Assembly (NCBI GenBank): GCA_005776945.1
Contig: SXOB01000029.1
Span: 1-60,303 of the forward strand
Direction: 5' to 3'
DNA from: Pseudomonadota bacterium
GTDB lineage: Bacteria; Myxococcota_A; UBA796; GCA-2862545
DNA length: 60,303 bases
The notes beneath the pieces were generated by a model that had not been told where the DNA came from, ran no database searches, and saw nothing but the letters and a program-made list of their open reading frames with translations. A program made the translations under genes and the position numbers. Position 1 is the stretch's first letter, and the number at the start of each line of letters is the position of its first letter. Positions 1-8,794 of the stretch are shown one piece after another.

Positions 1-1
1 G

Positions 2-415
2 GCCGTGTCCTACAGCCCCGTCGGCGACGAGCCCTTCGGCGCGGTCTTCGGACAATCGGCCTGGATCATCGTTGGCAGCATGGCGGCCTTCCTCGTCTCC
101 CAGCTTGTCGACGTGACCGTGTTTCACGCCGTCCGCCGCGCCCTTGGCGGCCGTCACATTTGGGCGAGGGCCACCGGCAGCACGATCGTGAGCCAGCTCA
201 TCGACTCCTTCGTCGTCATCTGGATTGCCTTCTGGCTCCCGGGCAAGGTCGACGCCGCCACCGCCCTGGACATCTCGATCTCCGGCTTCACCTACAAGGT
301 GGGAATGGCCGTCGCCTTGACGCCGATCGTCTACCTGACGCACTCGGCCGTCCATCGCTGGCTGGGCCACAACCGAGCGACCGAACTCGCGGATATGGCC
401 GCGTCTACCTCGTGA
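2..415 (+). CDS. Queuosine precursor transporter (YhhQ/QPTR family), 3' part
   Basis: This is the carboxy-terminal part of an inner-membrane importer of the YhhQ/QPTR (former DUF165) family, which takes up queuine precursors such as preQ0 or preQ1 for tRNA modification. The visible 137 residues hold about three hydrophobic helices and the family-typical stretch ARATGSTIVSQLIDS followed by an aromatic helix. The amino terminus lies outside the window, so the GTG near base 5 is probably internal. The stop codon overlaps the GTG start of the next gene (GTGA), so the two are likely translated together. The specific precursor cannot be read from the sequence. Confidence 0.8.
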   Translation, partial: AVSYSPVGDEPFGAVFGQSAWIIVGSMAAFLVSQLVDVTVFHAVRRALGGRHIWARATGSTIVSQLIDSFVVIWIAFWLPGKVDAATALDISISGFTYKVGMAVALTPIVYLTHSAVHRWLGHNRATELADMAASTS

Positions 416-1395
416 TCTTCGCGCTCGCAGCCTGTCGCGTCACCTGGGGGGTGCCGGAGGCGGCGGATTGTGAGGGGGACGCCCCTAGCGGCGACGTCTG
501 GATTTACACCTCGATTTATCCGGAGGTCGTGGCGAAGCTGGACGCCGACCTTCGGCGACGCTTTCCCGGCCTCGAGCCCCATTTCTTACAGGCGGGCAGC
601 GAGAAGGTCGCGCTCCGCTACGAGGCGGAATTGGCGGCCGGCGGCAGCCCTGCCTGTGTTCTCGCCACGAGCGACCCCGCCTGGATCGACAACCTTGCCC
701 GCCGCGGCGTCCTGATCCCGCACCTCGCCCCCAACGTTTTGCACCTTGCCCGCGAACACGTCCATCCCGACGGGCTTTGGACGACCTTGCGGCACGGCCT
801 CGTCGTGCTCGGCACGCACAGCGACGTCGCCGACGCACCCCAGTCCTTCGCCGACCTCATGCATCCGCGCTTTGCTGGGCGGTTGTCGTCGGGCGACCCG
901 TCGGCATCGGGGTCGGCGTTCACGCTCTGGTCGACGTTGGTCCATGACCAAGGTTGGCCCTACGTCGAGGCGCTCGACGACGCCGGCCTCATCGCCGCCG
1001 GCGGCAACGGCGCCGTCCTCGCCCGCATCGCGAGCCGGGAACGCGACGTCGGCCTGCTGCTCCTCGAGAACCTGCTCGACGGGCAACGCCGCGGCGACCC
1101 CGTGACGGTCGTGTTTCCAAGCGACGGTGCTGTCCTCGTGCCCGGTCCCATCGCCATCCCGGCCGGCTGCCCGAATCCCCTCGCCGCCCGCGCTGTCATC
1201 GACACGTGGCTCTCGCCCGAAGGTCAGGCGCTCCTCGTCGACGGCGGCATGTACGCCGTGTTGCCCGGGCTGCCGCCACCCACCGGCGCTCCGCCGCTCG
1301 GCACGGTCGCCGTCCGCCCCTTCGGTCCCGACCGCCTCGACGTCGACGGCGCTGCGTTCAAAGCCCGGTTCCTCTCCATCCTCGACGGCCCGTGA
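412..1395 (+). CDS. Iron(III)-type ABC transporter substrate-binding lipoprotein
   Basis: A 327-residue periplasmic solute-binding protein of the FbpA/FutA/AfuA type, the capture component of an importer whose permease and ATPase follow directly. The start is GTG at 412, overlapping the upstream stop. It gives the very short lipoprotein signal MIFALAAC with the lipidated cysteine at position 8 and no basic residue before it. The mature part has the family layout: an early beta strand (VWIYTSIYPEVV), a central domain swap and a C-terminal region with GGMYAVLPG. Iron is the usual ligand of the family, but sulfate, phosphonate or spermidine relatives are close, so the substrate is an inference. 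Confidence 0.82.
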   Translation: MIFALAACRVTWGVPEAADCEGDAPSGDVWIYTSIYPEVVAKLDADLRRRFPGLEPHFLQAGSEKVALRYEAELAAGGSPACVLATSDPAWIDNLARRGVLIPHLAPNVLHLAREHVHPDGLWTTLRHGLVVLGTHSDVADAPQSFADLMHPRFAGRLSSGDPSASGSAFTLWSTLVHDQGWPYVEALDDAGLIAAGGNGAVLARIASRERDVGLLLLENLLDGQRRGDPVTVVFPSDGAVLVPGPIAIPAGCPNPLAARAVIDTWLSPEGQALLVDGGMYAVLPGLPPPTGAPPLGTVAVRPFGPDRLDVDGAAFKARFLSILDGP

Positions 1396-2948
1396 ACCGC
1401 GACCCCCTACGCTTGGCGCACGGGCTCGCGCTGGCCGTCGCCGTGCTCGCCCTCGGCCTGCCCGCCGTCGCCCTCCTTCGCGAGGTCCCTGGGCTCCCCA
1501 CCGGCGACGTGTTTGGCCCCGCGATGAACACGGCCTGGCTCGCGCTGGGGACCGTCGCCGTCGCCGGGCTCGTAGGCGTGCCTCTCGGACTGTTGCTTGG
1601 CCGCACCGACGTGCCCGCCGCGGGCGCCCTCCGTACGGCATCGTCCCTTCCCATGGCGATCCCGCCCTTCGTGCTCGCGATGGGCTGGCTCGCCCTCGTC
1701 GACCCGCGCCAAGGTTGGTTTCCGGGCCTGTTCGACGCGACCACCCTGCTCGGCATGGCCATCGTGCTTGGCATCGAAGCCGTGCCGCTCGTGCTCGGGG
1801 CCACGGCTGACGCCGTCGTCGACCTCGACCCCGCCGAAGAGGAGGCCGCGCGGCTTGCTGGCGCCGGCCCGCTGCGTACGCTCGTTTCGGTGGCCTGGCC
1901 GCGGGCGCGGGCGTCGGTCTTCGAGGCCCTCGCGCTCGCCGGCGCGGGCGCCGTGGCCGCCTTCGGCGTCCCCTACCTGCTCGCTTCGTCGAATCCCGAG
2001 CCCTCCTGGGTGCTGACAACGGCCATTGCGCGCGCGCTGGACCTCGACCCCGCGGGCGGCCGCGGGCAGGCCACCGCGCTCGCCCTCGTCCTCCTCGCCG
2101 GCTCCGCTGCGCCCTACGCCTGGGTCCGTTGGCGGCGGTCGACCGCCCCTGCCACCCACGGACGCCGCGCGCGGATGCCTCTCGGCGCCTGGCGGACGCC
2201 CGTCGGCGCCCTCATCGGCGTGTGGGCGACCGTCTCCGTCGGGCTTCCGATGGCCGCGTTGGCTGCCCTCGTCCTGCGCACGGATGGCGCTTCGCGGGCG
2301 GTCGCGGCCAAAGGCCCGCTCCTCCACAGCGTGGGCCTTGCGACGTGCACGGCCGTCGCGACTGTCATCCTCGGCCTCGTCGTCGCGTGGGCGGCCGAGC
2401 GCACCCTGTGGCCGGGTCGCGGCGCACTCGCCGAGCTGTTGACGTGGCCGGCGGCCGTCCCGGGGACGGTCTTGGCCCTCGGCGCGCTGCTCGCGGGCTC
2501 GCAGCCCGTGTCCCTCGTCGTCGCCGAACGGGTGACGTTTACCTTCGCCATCGCTGGCAGCTCCGGCCTCCTCCTCGTCGCCTACGTCGTCCGCACCTTG
2601 CCTTTCGCGATCGGTCGCCTGCGTGCCGCCCTTCGCGCCGCGGGCCTCGCCGCCGACGAAGCGGCGCGCCTGGCCGGCGCCACGAGCCTGCAACGGTTGA
2701 CGGGCGTGGCCCTGCCGCTGCTCGTCCCCGACGTCGTCAGCATCGCGCGCGTGGCCTTCCTCCTCGCGCTGAGCGAGGTGACCTTGTCCGTCCTGCTCGT
2801 GGGTCCCGATACGCGCGTGATCGGCACGGCCCTGTTCGACGCGATGACCTACGGCGACCCTGGCGCGGCGGCGGCCATCGGCCTCGGCCTCGCCTGTTTG
2901 GCCGTCCTTGGCGAAGTTCCCTGGCGAGGTGGTGAATGGCGAGCCTGA
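1392..2948 (+). CDS. ABC transporter permease, two fused membrane domains
   Basis: A 518-residue inner-membrane permease of the FbpB/AfuB kind, in which two binding-protein-dependent transport domains are fused. Each half has about six hydrophobic helices. Each carries an EAA-type ATPase-coupling loop: EEEAARLAGAGPL near residue 149 and DEAARLAGATSL near residue 422. The GTG start at 1392 overlaps the stop of the binding protein (GTGA), and its end overlaps the ATPase gene by 13 bases, so the three are one translationally coupled unit. The fused architecture favours the iron(III) class over most other importers. Confidence 0.88.
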   Translation: MNRDPLRLAHGLALAVAVLALGLPAVALLREVPGLPTGDVFGPAMNTAWLALGTVAVAGLVGVPLGLLLGRTDVPAAGALRTASSLPMAIPPFVLAMGWLALVDPRQGWFPGLFDATTLLGMAIVLGIEAVPLVLGATADAVVDLDPAEEEAARLAGAGPLRTLVSVAWPRARASVFEALALAGAGAVAAFGVPYLLASSNPEPSWVLTTAIARALDLDPAGGRGQATALALVLLAGSAAPYAWVRWRRSTAPATHGRRARMPLGAWRTPVGALIGVWATVSVGLPMAALAALVLRTDGASRAVAAKGPLLHSVGLATCTAVATVILGLVVAWAAERTLWPGRGALAELLTWPAAVPGTVLALGALLAGSQPVSLVVAERVTFTFAIAGSSGLLLVAYVVRTLPFAIGRLRAALRAAGLAADEAARLAGATSLQRLTGVALPLLVPDVVSIARVAFLLALSEVTLSVLLVGPDTRVIGTALFDAMTYGDPGAAAAIGLGLACLAVLGEVPWRGGEWRA

Positions 2949-3979
2949 CCCTGCGCGGCGTCGCGAAGCGCTTTGGCGCCGTCACCGCGCTCGACGGCTT
3001 CGACCTGCACGTCCCCGACGGCACCGCCATGGCGTTGCTCGGGGCGTCTGGCTGCGGAAAATCGACCGCTCTGCGCATGTTGGCCGGCTTCGAGGCCCCG
3101 GACGCCGGCCGCGTCGAGATCGACGGCGAGATCGTTGCGGACGGGCCGGTCTGTCGTCCACCCGAAGCGCGCCAACTCGCGATGGTCTTTCAGTCCTACG
3201 CCCTGTGGCCCCACCGTACGGCGCTGGACAACGTCGCCTGGCCGCTGCGCCTCCGCAGCCGGCCCGAGCCAGAGGCCACCGCCCGCCGCGCGCTGCAGCG
3301 GGTCGGGTTGGCGGATTTGGCCGGACGGCTGCCTCACCAGCTCAGCGGGGGGCAACAGCAGCGGGTGGCCCTCGCCCGCGCGCTCGCCGGCGCACCGCGG
3401 GCCGTGCTGCTCGACGAGCCGCTCAGCGCCTTGGACACCCAACTCCGGGCGTCGCTTGGCCAGGACGTGCGCCGCCTGTGCGCGGAGGACGGCCGCACGG
3501 TGGTCGTCGTCACCCACGATCTCGACGAGGCCTTCCTTCTGGCTGACGCCATCGCCCTCGTCGACGCCGGCCGCGTGGTGGAACACGGAGCCCCCGAAGA
3601 ACTCGCCCGACGACCGCGCCGCGACCTCACCGTTCGCGCCTTCGGTCCCATGAGCCTGTTGCGGGGCGTGCGCACGGGCGCGGGCGTGGCGCTTTCGGGA
3701 CGGCTGATCCCGTGCCATGCCACGGACGACGCGCCGACCCACGGCTCGGTGGACGTCGCCATCCGCCCCTACGGGGCGCAGCTCTCCGACGACGGGCTCG
3801 CCGGCCGCGTGGTCTCGCGCGCCTCGACGAGCACGGGTTGGAACGTCGACATCGACACGGATGTCGGGCGCCTCTCCTTGGCCTCGAGAACGCCCGTCGC
3901 CGTCGGCGCGGCCACCCGGGTGCGAATCGAGGCCTCGTTCGCGTTGAATCCTGCACGGGGCGCCAGCCAGGTGCGCTGA
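2936..3979 (+). CDS. ABC transporter ATP-binding protein (FbpC-like)
   Basis: A 347-residue cytoplasmic ATPase that powers the preceding permease. Visible motifs are Walker A GASGCGKST at residues 36-44, a Q-loop in VFQSYALWPH, the signature LSGGQQQR near residue 136, Walker B AVLLDEP and the H-loop VVVTHDLDEA. After residue 240 there is a TOBE-like C-terminal domain, as in FbpC/PotA/MalK ATPases. The ATG at 2936 lies inside the permease gene. A 78-base gap separates it from the next gene, so the transport operon may end here. Confidence 0.9.
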   Translation: MASLTLRGVAKRFGAVTALDGFDLHVPDGTAMALLGASGCGKSTALRMLAGFEAPDAGRVEIDGEIVADGPVCRPPEARQLAMVFQSYALWPHRTALDNVAWPLRLRSRPEPEATARRALQRVGLADLAGRLPHQLSGGQQQRVALARALAGAPRAVLLDEPLSALDTQLRASLGQDVRRLCAEDGRTVVVVTHDLDEAFLLADAIALVDAGRVVEHGAPEELARRPRRDLTVRAFGPMSLLRGVRTGAGVALSGRLIPCHATDDAPTHGSVDVAIRPYGAQLSDDGLAGRVVSRASTSTGWNVDIDTDVGRLSLASRTPVAVGAATRVRIEASFALNPARGASQVR

Positions 3980-4057
3980 TCGCCAACCGCGCCGGCCCGA
4001 TCGATTTCCGAGCAAGGAGCGGCGTGCTAGCCGTGCGCCCCTCGGGAGTTCCCCCCC

Positions 4058-5305
4058 ATGCCCCTCACCCCCGCCTTCGACGCCCACCCCGTCGCCCCCG
4101 CCCCCTTCGCTGCGTCCATGCCGCGCAGCGCCATCTTGCGAATGGCGGCCGAGGTTCGGGCGACCCCCGGAGTGGCCGACTTCACCGTGGGCGACTTCGA
4201 TCCCACCCAATTTCCCGCCCCGCCGGCCCTCATCGAGGCCGTCGCCGCCGCCCTTCGCCGCGGACACACGCAGTACCCGCCCGCCGCCGGCATCGCCGAG
4301 CTTCGGGCCGCCGTGGCGCGCGACGCGGCCCGGACAATGGACCTCGATTGGCCCGCAAGCGCCGTCGTCGTCGGTTCGGGCGCCCGCCCCCCCATCTACG
4401 CGGCGTTGATGACGGCCCTCGCGCCGGGCGACGAGGTCGTCTACAGCACGCCCTGCTGGAACATGCCCTACTACACGCGGCTGGCGCGGGCGCGCGATGT
4501 CGCCGTCCACACTGGCCCAGAGAGCCAGTTCCTCCCCACCGTCGACCAGATCCTGCCCCACCTTCCGACGGCGCGGATGTTGTGCCTCAACTCGCCGAGC
4601 AACCCCGCAGGGACCGCGTTTGCGTCGGACCGCCTCGCTGAAATCGCCCAGGCCGTCGTCGACGAGAACCGCCGGCGCGTTGGACGCCCTCCCCTCCTCC
4701 TGCTCTACGACCAAGTGTACCGGCATCTCGTGTACGAAGGGCGCCATGTGCACCCCGCCGAGCGCGTCCCCGACGTTGCGCCCTACCTCCTGCTCGTCGA
4801 CGCCATCAGCAAGTCCTGGGCGGCCACGGGCTTGCGCGTCGGCTGGGCGCTCGTTCCGCCGGGCCTCGCCGAGGCGATGATCACTTGGATCGGGCACGTC
4901 GGCGCCTGGGCAGGACGCGCCGAACAGGTCGCGACGGCCGAGTTGCTCGACACGCCGGGCCACACCGAGGGCTGGCTCGGCGAGCACCGCGAACGCCTGT
5001 CGTCCCGCCTCAGTGCCCTTTCCAGCGGCCTCACCGCCCTGGCGAACCAGGGCCACGCCGTCGAACACCTCGTCCCGCGCGCCGCGCTGTACCTGTCGGC
5101 CCGCTTCCCCGGCCGAGGCGACGACGAGGCCGTCCGCCGCTGGTTGCTCGGGGCCGGCATCGGCATCGTCCCATTCAGCGCCTTCGGCCAACCTGAGGGC
5201 AGCGGCTGGGTCCGCTTCAGCGTCGGCGCGACGTCCCCGGACGCCATCGACGGGGCCCTTTCGAGGCTTGCCGGCGTCCTCGCCGACGGCGATCGCCCGC
5301 GCTAG
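4058..5305 (+). CDS. Class I/II PLP-dependent aminotransferase
   Basis: A 415-residue fold-type I aminotransferase, cytosolic, with pyridoxal phosphate expected on Lys252 in DAISKSWAATGLRVGW. Other family marks are NSPSNPAG, which contacts the cofactor, LYDQVYR with its aspartate, and the C-terminal arginine in WVRFSVG that binds the substrate carboxylate. It is related to aspartate and aromatic aminotransferases, but the donor and acceptor cannot be decided. It sits just upstream of a glutamine synthetase gene, and a second aminotransferase follows that, so a shared amino-group pathway is plausible. The ATG is preceded by a purine-rich stretch (tcgggag). Confidence 0.85.
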   Translation: MPLTPAFDAHPVAPAPFAASMPRSAILRMAAEVRATPGVADFTVGDFDPTQFPAPPALIEAVAAALRRGHTQYPPAAGIAELRAAVARDAARTMDLDWPASAVVVGSGARPPIYAALMTALAPGDEVVYSTPCWNMPYYTRLARARDVAVHTGPESQFLPTVDQILPHLPTARMLCLNSPSNPAGTAFASDRLAEIAQAVVDENRRRVGRPPLLLLYDQVYRHLVYEGRHVHPAERVPDVAPYLLLVDAISKSWAATGLRVGWALVPPGLAEAMITWIGHVGAWAGRAEQVATAELLDTPGHTEGWLGEHRERLSSRLSALSSGLTALANQGHAVEHLVPRAALYLSARFPGRGDDEAVRRWLLGAGIGIVPFSAFGQPEGSGWVRFSVGATSPDAIDGALSRLAGVLADGDRPR

Positions 5306-5322
5306 GCCGGACGGCCTCCGGC
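5306..5322 (+). other. Short hairpin after the aminotransferase stop
   Basis: The six-base arms GCCGGA (5306-5311) and TCCGGC (5317-5322) form a hairpin with a five-base loop directly after the aminotransferase stop codon. No T-run follows. It could slow polymerase or protect the 3' end, but it is not a standard intrinsic terminator. Confidence 0.3.
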
Positions 5323-5356
5323 GGATCTCCACCCCCCCGCCCCCGTGAGGTCGAAT

Positions 5357-6349
5357 ATGATCCGCGCTGAGTACATCTGGGTCGACGGCTCCCACCCCAC
5401 CCAGAAGCTGCGCAGCAAGACGCGCGTTCTGCCCGAAGGCGCGGCCTTTCCAGATTGGACGTTCGACGGGTCGAGCACCTACCAGGCCGACGGCAGCCGC
5501 TCGGACTGCATCCTCAAGCCCGTGTTCTCCTGCTCGGATCCCATTCGGGGGGGCGCCAGCCGCCTCGTGTTGTGCGAGGTCTACTCCTCCGACGGCACCC
5601 CCCACCCGTCGAACACCCGCGTCAAGCTGCGCGAGGCGCTGGAGCGCCATGGCTCGGTCGACGCCTGGGTGGGCATCGAACAGGAATACGTCATGTTCCG
5701 CGGCGCCCGTCCGCTCGGCTGGCCCGAGGGCGGCTACCCGGCGCCCCAGGGTCCGTTCTATTGCGGCGTCGGCGCCGACGAGGTCTTCGGCCGGCCCGTC
5801 GCCGAAGCGCACATGCTCGCCTGCATCGAGGCCGGCCTCAAGATCTACGGCATCAACGCGGAAGTCATGCCAGGCCAGTGGGAGTTCCAAGTCGGGACGA
5901 GCGGCGCGCTTGAAGTCTCGGACATGTTGCTCGTGGCCCGCTGGCTGCTCTACCGAATCGGTGAAGACCACGGCATCTCGATGACCCTGGACCCCAAGCC
6001 CGTCAAAGGGGACTGGAACGGCTCGGGCGCCCACACGAACTTCTCGACGGCCGCCATGCGCGCCCCGGGCGGCATCGAGGCGATCAATGCCGCCTGCGAA
6101 CGTCTCCGCGCGCGCCACGACCTGCACATCGCCAACTACGGCGACGGCATTGCCCAGCGCCTCACCGGCCGGCACGAGACCTGCGACTACAAGCAGTTCC
6201 GCTACGGCACGTCGGACCGCGGCGCGAGCATCCGCATCCCACTGCACGTCGCCCAGCAGGGCCACGGCTACCTCGAGGATCGGCGCCCCTGCGCGAACGT
6301 CGACCCTTACACCGTGTGCCGCCTGCTGCTCGAGACCATCTGCGGCTGA
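5357..6349 (+). CDS. glnII: Glutamine synthetase, eukaryotic-type (GSII)
   Basis: A 330-residue short-type glutamine synthetase that makes glutamine from glutamate, ammonia and ATP in the cytosol. Family II signatures are all present: DGSS near residue 40, GIEQEY (metal-binding glutamate), GPFYCGVG, AEVMPGQWEFQVG, the ATP-binding stretch KGDWNGSGAHTNFST, and FRYGTSDRGASIRIP. It lacks the extra length and the adenylylation tyrosine loop of bacterial GSI. ATG at 5357 is chosen over GTG at 5345 because GTGAGG just upstream can serve as ribosome-binding site and the family amino terminus fits. GSII is typical of rhizobia, streptomycetes and some myxobacteria. Two flanking aminotransferases on the same strand suggest a common nitrogen pathway. 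Confidence 0.92.
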   Translation: MIRAEYIWVDGSHPTQKLRSKTRVLPEGAAFPDWTFDGSSTYQADGSRSDCILKPVFSCSDPIRGGASRLVLCEVYSSDGTPHPSNTRVKLREALERHGSVDAWVGIEQEYVMFRGARPLGWPEGGYPAPQGPFYCGVGADEVFGRPVAEAHMLACIEAGLKIYGINAEVMPGQWEFQVGTSGALEVSDMLLVARWLLYRIGEDHGISMTLDPKPVKGDWNGSGAHTNFSTAAMRAPGGIEAINAACERLRARHDLHIANYGDGIAQRLTGRHETCDYKQFRYGTSDRGASIRIPLHVAQQGHGYLEDRRPCANVDPYTVCRLLLETICG

Positions 6350-6380
6350 GGCTCGTTAGGCCGGCCAGCCGGAGGTGACG

Positions 6381-7565
6381 GTGCCGAGCCCATCGGTTCG
6401 AGGGGCGGGCCTCCAGGAGAGCCCGATCCGCAAGCTGGACCTGACGGTCCTCGCCCAGCGGGACGTCCGATTCCATAAGCTGAACATCGGTCAGCCCGAC
6501 ATCCCCACGCCGCTGCCAATGCGGCTGGCCATCCACAACTATGACAGCCGGGTCATCGCCTACGGCCCAGCGTCGGGAATCCCCGCGTGCCGCGAAGCGG
6601 CGGCCGACTGGTTCCGGCCGTCGAGCCCCGGCTTCGAGCCCCGACACGTCGCGGTCACGACCGGCGGGTCCGAAGCCCTGCTCTTTGCGTTCACGGCGAT
6701 CTGCGACCCTGGCGACGACATCCTCGTCCCGGAGCCGTACTACACCAACTACAACGGCTTCGCGACGGTCGCAGGCGCCACGGTTCGGCCCATCCGGACC
6801 CACCTCGAAAACGGGTTCGCGCTGCCGTCCGACGAGGTGCTCGACTCCGCCGTGGGCCCGCGAACCCGCGCGATCGTCTTCTCCAATCCCGGCAACCCGA
6901 CCGGCGCCGTCTACGGCACCGAGGACCTCGCGCGGCTGCTCGCGTGGGCCAAGCGCCGCAACCTGTTCGTCGTGTCCGACGAAGTTTACCGGCGCATCTG
7001 GTTCGATCAGCCGCCAACGAGCGCACTGGCCTTCGCCGACGCGCGCGAACACGTCATCGTCGTCGACAGCCTCTCCAAGACCTGGTCGGCGTGTGGCCTC
7101 CGCATCGGCTTCGTCGCTTCGCGCAACGAGGCCGTGATGGACGCCATCGAGCGCCTCGGCCAGGCGCGGCTCGGGCCCCAGCCGCTCGCACAACACGTGG
7201 CCATCGCCGCGCTGCAGCTTCCCGAAAGCTACTACGAAGAAGTCCGGACGACCTACCGCGACCGCGTGGACGCGATGGTCGGCGCGCTTGCGACGGTCCG
7301 CGGCATCCGCTCCTACCGGCCCACGGGCGCCTTCTACACGATGGTCGGGCTGCCGGTCGACGACGCCGATGCGTTTGCCCGTTGGCTCGTCACCACCTTT
7401 CGCCACGAAGGGGAAAGCGTCGTCGTCGCCCCAGGCGGCGGCTTCTACGCGGACCCGGCCTCCGGGCGCAAGGAGATCCGCCTCGCGGCCGTTTGCGGCC
7501 CCGACACCGTCCGGCGCGCCGTCTCCCTGCTCGGGCGCGCGCTGGACACCTACGTCAACCGGTGA
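6381..7565 (+). CDS. Class I PLP-dependent aminotransferase
   Basis: A 394-residue aspartate-aminotransferase-like enzyme with cofactor Lys233 in DSLSKTWSACGLRIGF. It also shows the NIGQPD amino terminus, SNPGNPTGAVYG, VSDEVYR and a C-terminal IRLAAVCG arginine strand. GTG at 6381 is preferred over GTG at 6375 because GGAGG at 6371-6375 is then five bases upstream. It differs clearly from the aminotransferase at 4058, so the pair is not a recent duplication. The stop overlaps the start of the next gene (GTGA). The amino-acid substrate is unknown. Confidence 0.86.
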   Translation: MPSPSVRGAGLQESPIRKLDLTVLAQRDVRFHKLNIGQPDIPTPLPMRLAIHNYDSRVIAYGPASGIPACREAAADWFRPSSPGFEPRHVAVTTGGSEALLFAFTAICDPGDDILVPEPYYTNYNGFATVAGATVRPIRTHLENGFALPSDEVLDSAVGPRTRAIVFSNPGNPTGAVYGTEDLARLLAWAKRRNLFVVSDEVYRRIWFDQPPTSALAFADAREHVIVVDSLSKTWSACGLRIGFVASRNEAVMDAIERLGQARLGPQPLAQHVAIAALQLPESYYEEVRTTYRDRVDAMVGALATVRGIRSYRPTGAFYTMVGLPVDDADAFARWLVTTFRHEGESVVVAPGGGFYADPASGRKEIRLAAVCGPDTVRRAVSLLGRALDTYVNR

Positions 7566-8761
7566 CGGAGCGGCCCCTCCGCCTCGACCCCGAGCCGGTC
7601 TGGACGGTCGCCGCGGGCATCATCATCCTCGCGCTCGCTGGCGTGTCCTACGTCGGACTCAGGCCCGACAACGACATCGGCGCGTTCCTCAAGGGGGCGA
7701 GCCACTTCCTGGCCCACGGAACGCCCTATCCACCGCCAGACGTCATCCTCGCCACCGGCGACTTCGCCTACCCGCCGCTGGTCGCCTGGCTGCTCACGCC
7801 GCTGGCGCCGCTTCCGCTTGACGTTGCCGCCCGCATCTGGTTCTGCGTCCACCTCGTGGCCCTCGGCGTCTTTGCCCACCTCGTCGGCCGACTGACCGAC
7901 AGCGCGCCGGGTTGGAGGTCGGGGGTCCTTTGGGCCGGCGTGTTGTCCGCCAACCTTTCTCAGATTCAAGGCGTCGCCATCGGGCAGTGGCAGGACGTGA
8001 TCGGCGCGATGCTCGCAGGCGCCGTCTGGCTCGCCTGGCGTGGTCGCGACGGAGCAGCCGGGGCCCTCCTTGGCCTGGCGACGGCCATCAAGCTGTTCCC
8101 TGCCGCGCTGCTGCTCCCCTTCGTCGCGGAACGACGGTGGCGGGCGGTCGCGAGCTTCGCGGCCGTGGGGGTCGGCGTCGCGCTGCTCGGACCGGCCCAA
8201 CACCTGACCTATGTGCGCGACTACCTTGTCGGTGGGCGCGTCCCCCTTCCGTTGGCAAGCCAACACGTGATGTCCTGGCCGGCCGTGGCGATGCGCCTCT
8301 TCCGCGTGACCGACCACAGCCACCCTTGGTTCGTCAGCCCCGTCGCCGAGAGCGCCATGGTCGTCTCAGGCACCCTGCTCCTCGTGCTCACCGTGGCCCT
8401 GGCGAAGGGCCGGATGCGCTGGGTTGCGGGATTGCTGGCCACGTCGGCCCTCGCGCCGGGGGTCGGCGTCTACCATGCCAGCCTGCCCCTGCTTGCGATC
8501 GCCGTCGCCGCCTCGGGCCCGTCCACCGGCGGCTGGTGGACGATTCAGCGGCCCCGCTGGCTGCTCCTTGCTGTCCCCTTTGTCATCCCGATCGAGTGGG
8601 GGCTGACCGGACGTGCGCCGGCCGCCGTCATGTGGCTGCACACAGATTTCGGGAATCTCTTCCAGTCGCCCCAGGCGATCGGCCTGTTCGTAGCGGTGTC
8701 CGCGGTCCTGATAGACGCCCTCGACAAAAAAAATCGCACGGAGCTCTCAACTCTTCCCTGA
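7562..8761 (+). CDS. GT87-like integral membrane glycosyltransferase (DUF2029)
   Basis: A 399-residue polytopic membrane protein with about ten hydrophobic helices. It resembles GT87 mannosyltransferases, which use polyprenyl-phosphate sugars on the periplasmic side. Supporting details are an acidic loop early in the chain (GLRPDNDIGAFL), the YPPL motif after the first periplasmic loop, and the TAIKLFPAALLLPF helix common in DUF2029 proteins. It starts with GTG inside the aminotransferase stop. The sugar acceptor is unknown. A run of A residues near 8727 encodes the DKKNR tail. Confidence 0.75.
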   Translation: MTERPLRLDPEPVWTVAAGIIILALAGVSYVGLRPDNDIGAFLKGASHFLAHGTPYPPPDVILATGDFAYPPLVAWLLTPLAPLPLDVAARIWFCVHLVALGVFAHLVGRLTDSAPGWRSGVLWAGVLSANLSQIQGVAIGQWQDVIGAMLAGAVWLAWRGRDGAAGALLGLATAIKLFPAALLLPFVAERRWRAVASFAAVGVGVALLGPAQHLTYVRDYLVGGRVPLPLASQHVMSWPAVAMRLFRVTDHSHPWFVSPVAESAMVVSGTLLLVLTVALAKGRMRWVAGLLATSALAPGVGVYHASLPLLAIAVAASGPSTGGWWTIQRPRWLLLAVPFVIPIEWGLTGRAPAAVMWLHTDFGNLFQSPQAIGLFVAVSAVLIDALDKKNRTELSTLP

Positions 8762-8794
8762 ACCGTCCGAAAGGGGGTTCGCGAAGGGGGAATC

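Noticed and set aside
2849..6265. A minus-strand open frame of over 1100 codons
   Set aside because: It lies opposite the ABC transporter, aminotransferase and glutamine synthetase genes, has no recognisable motif, and has the biased composition expected of antisense frames in GC-rich DNA.
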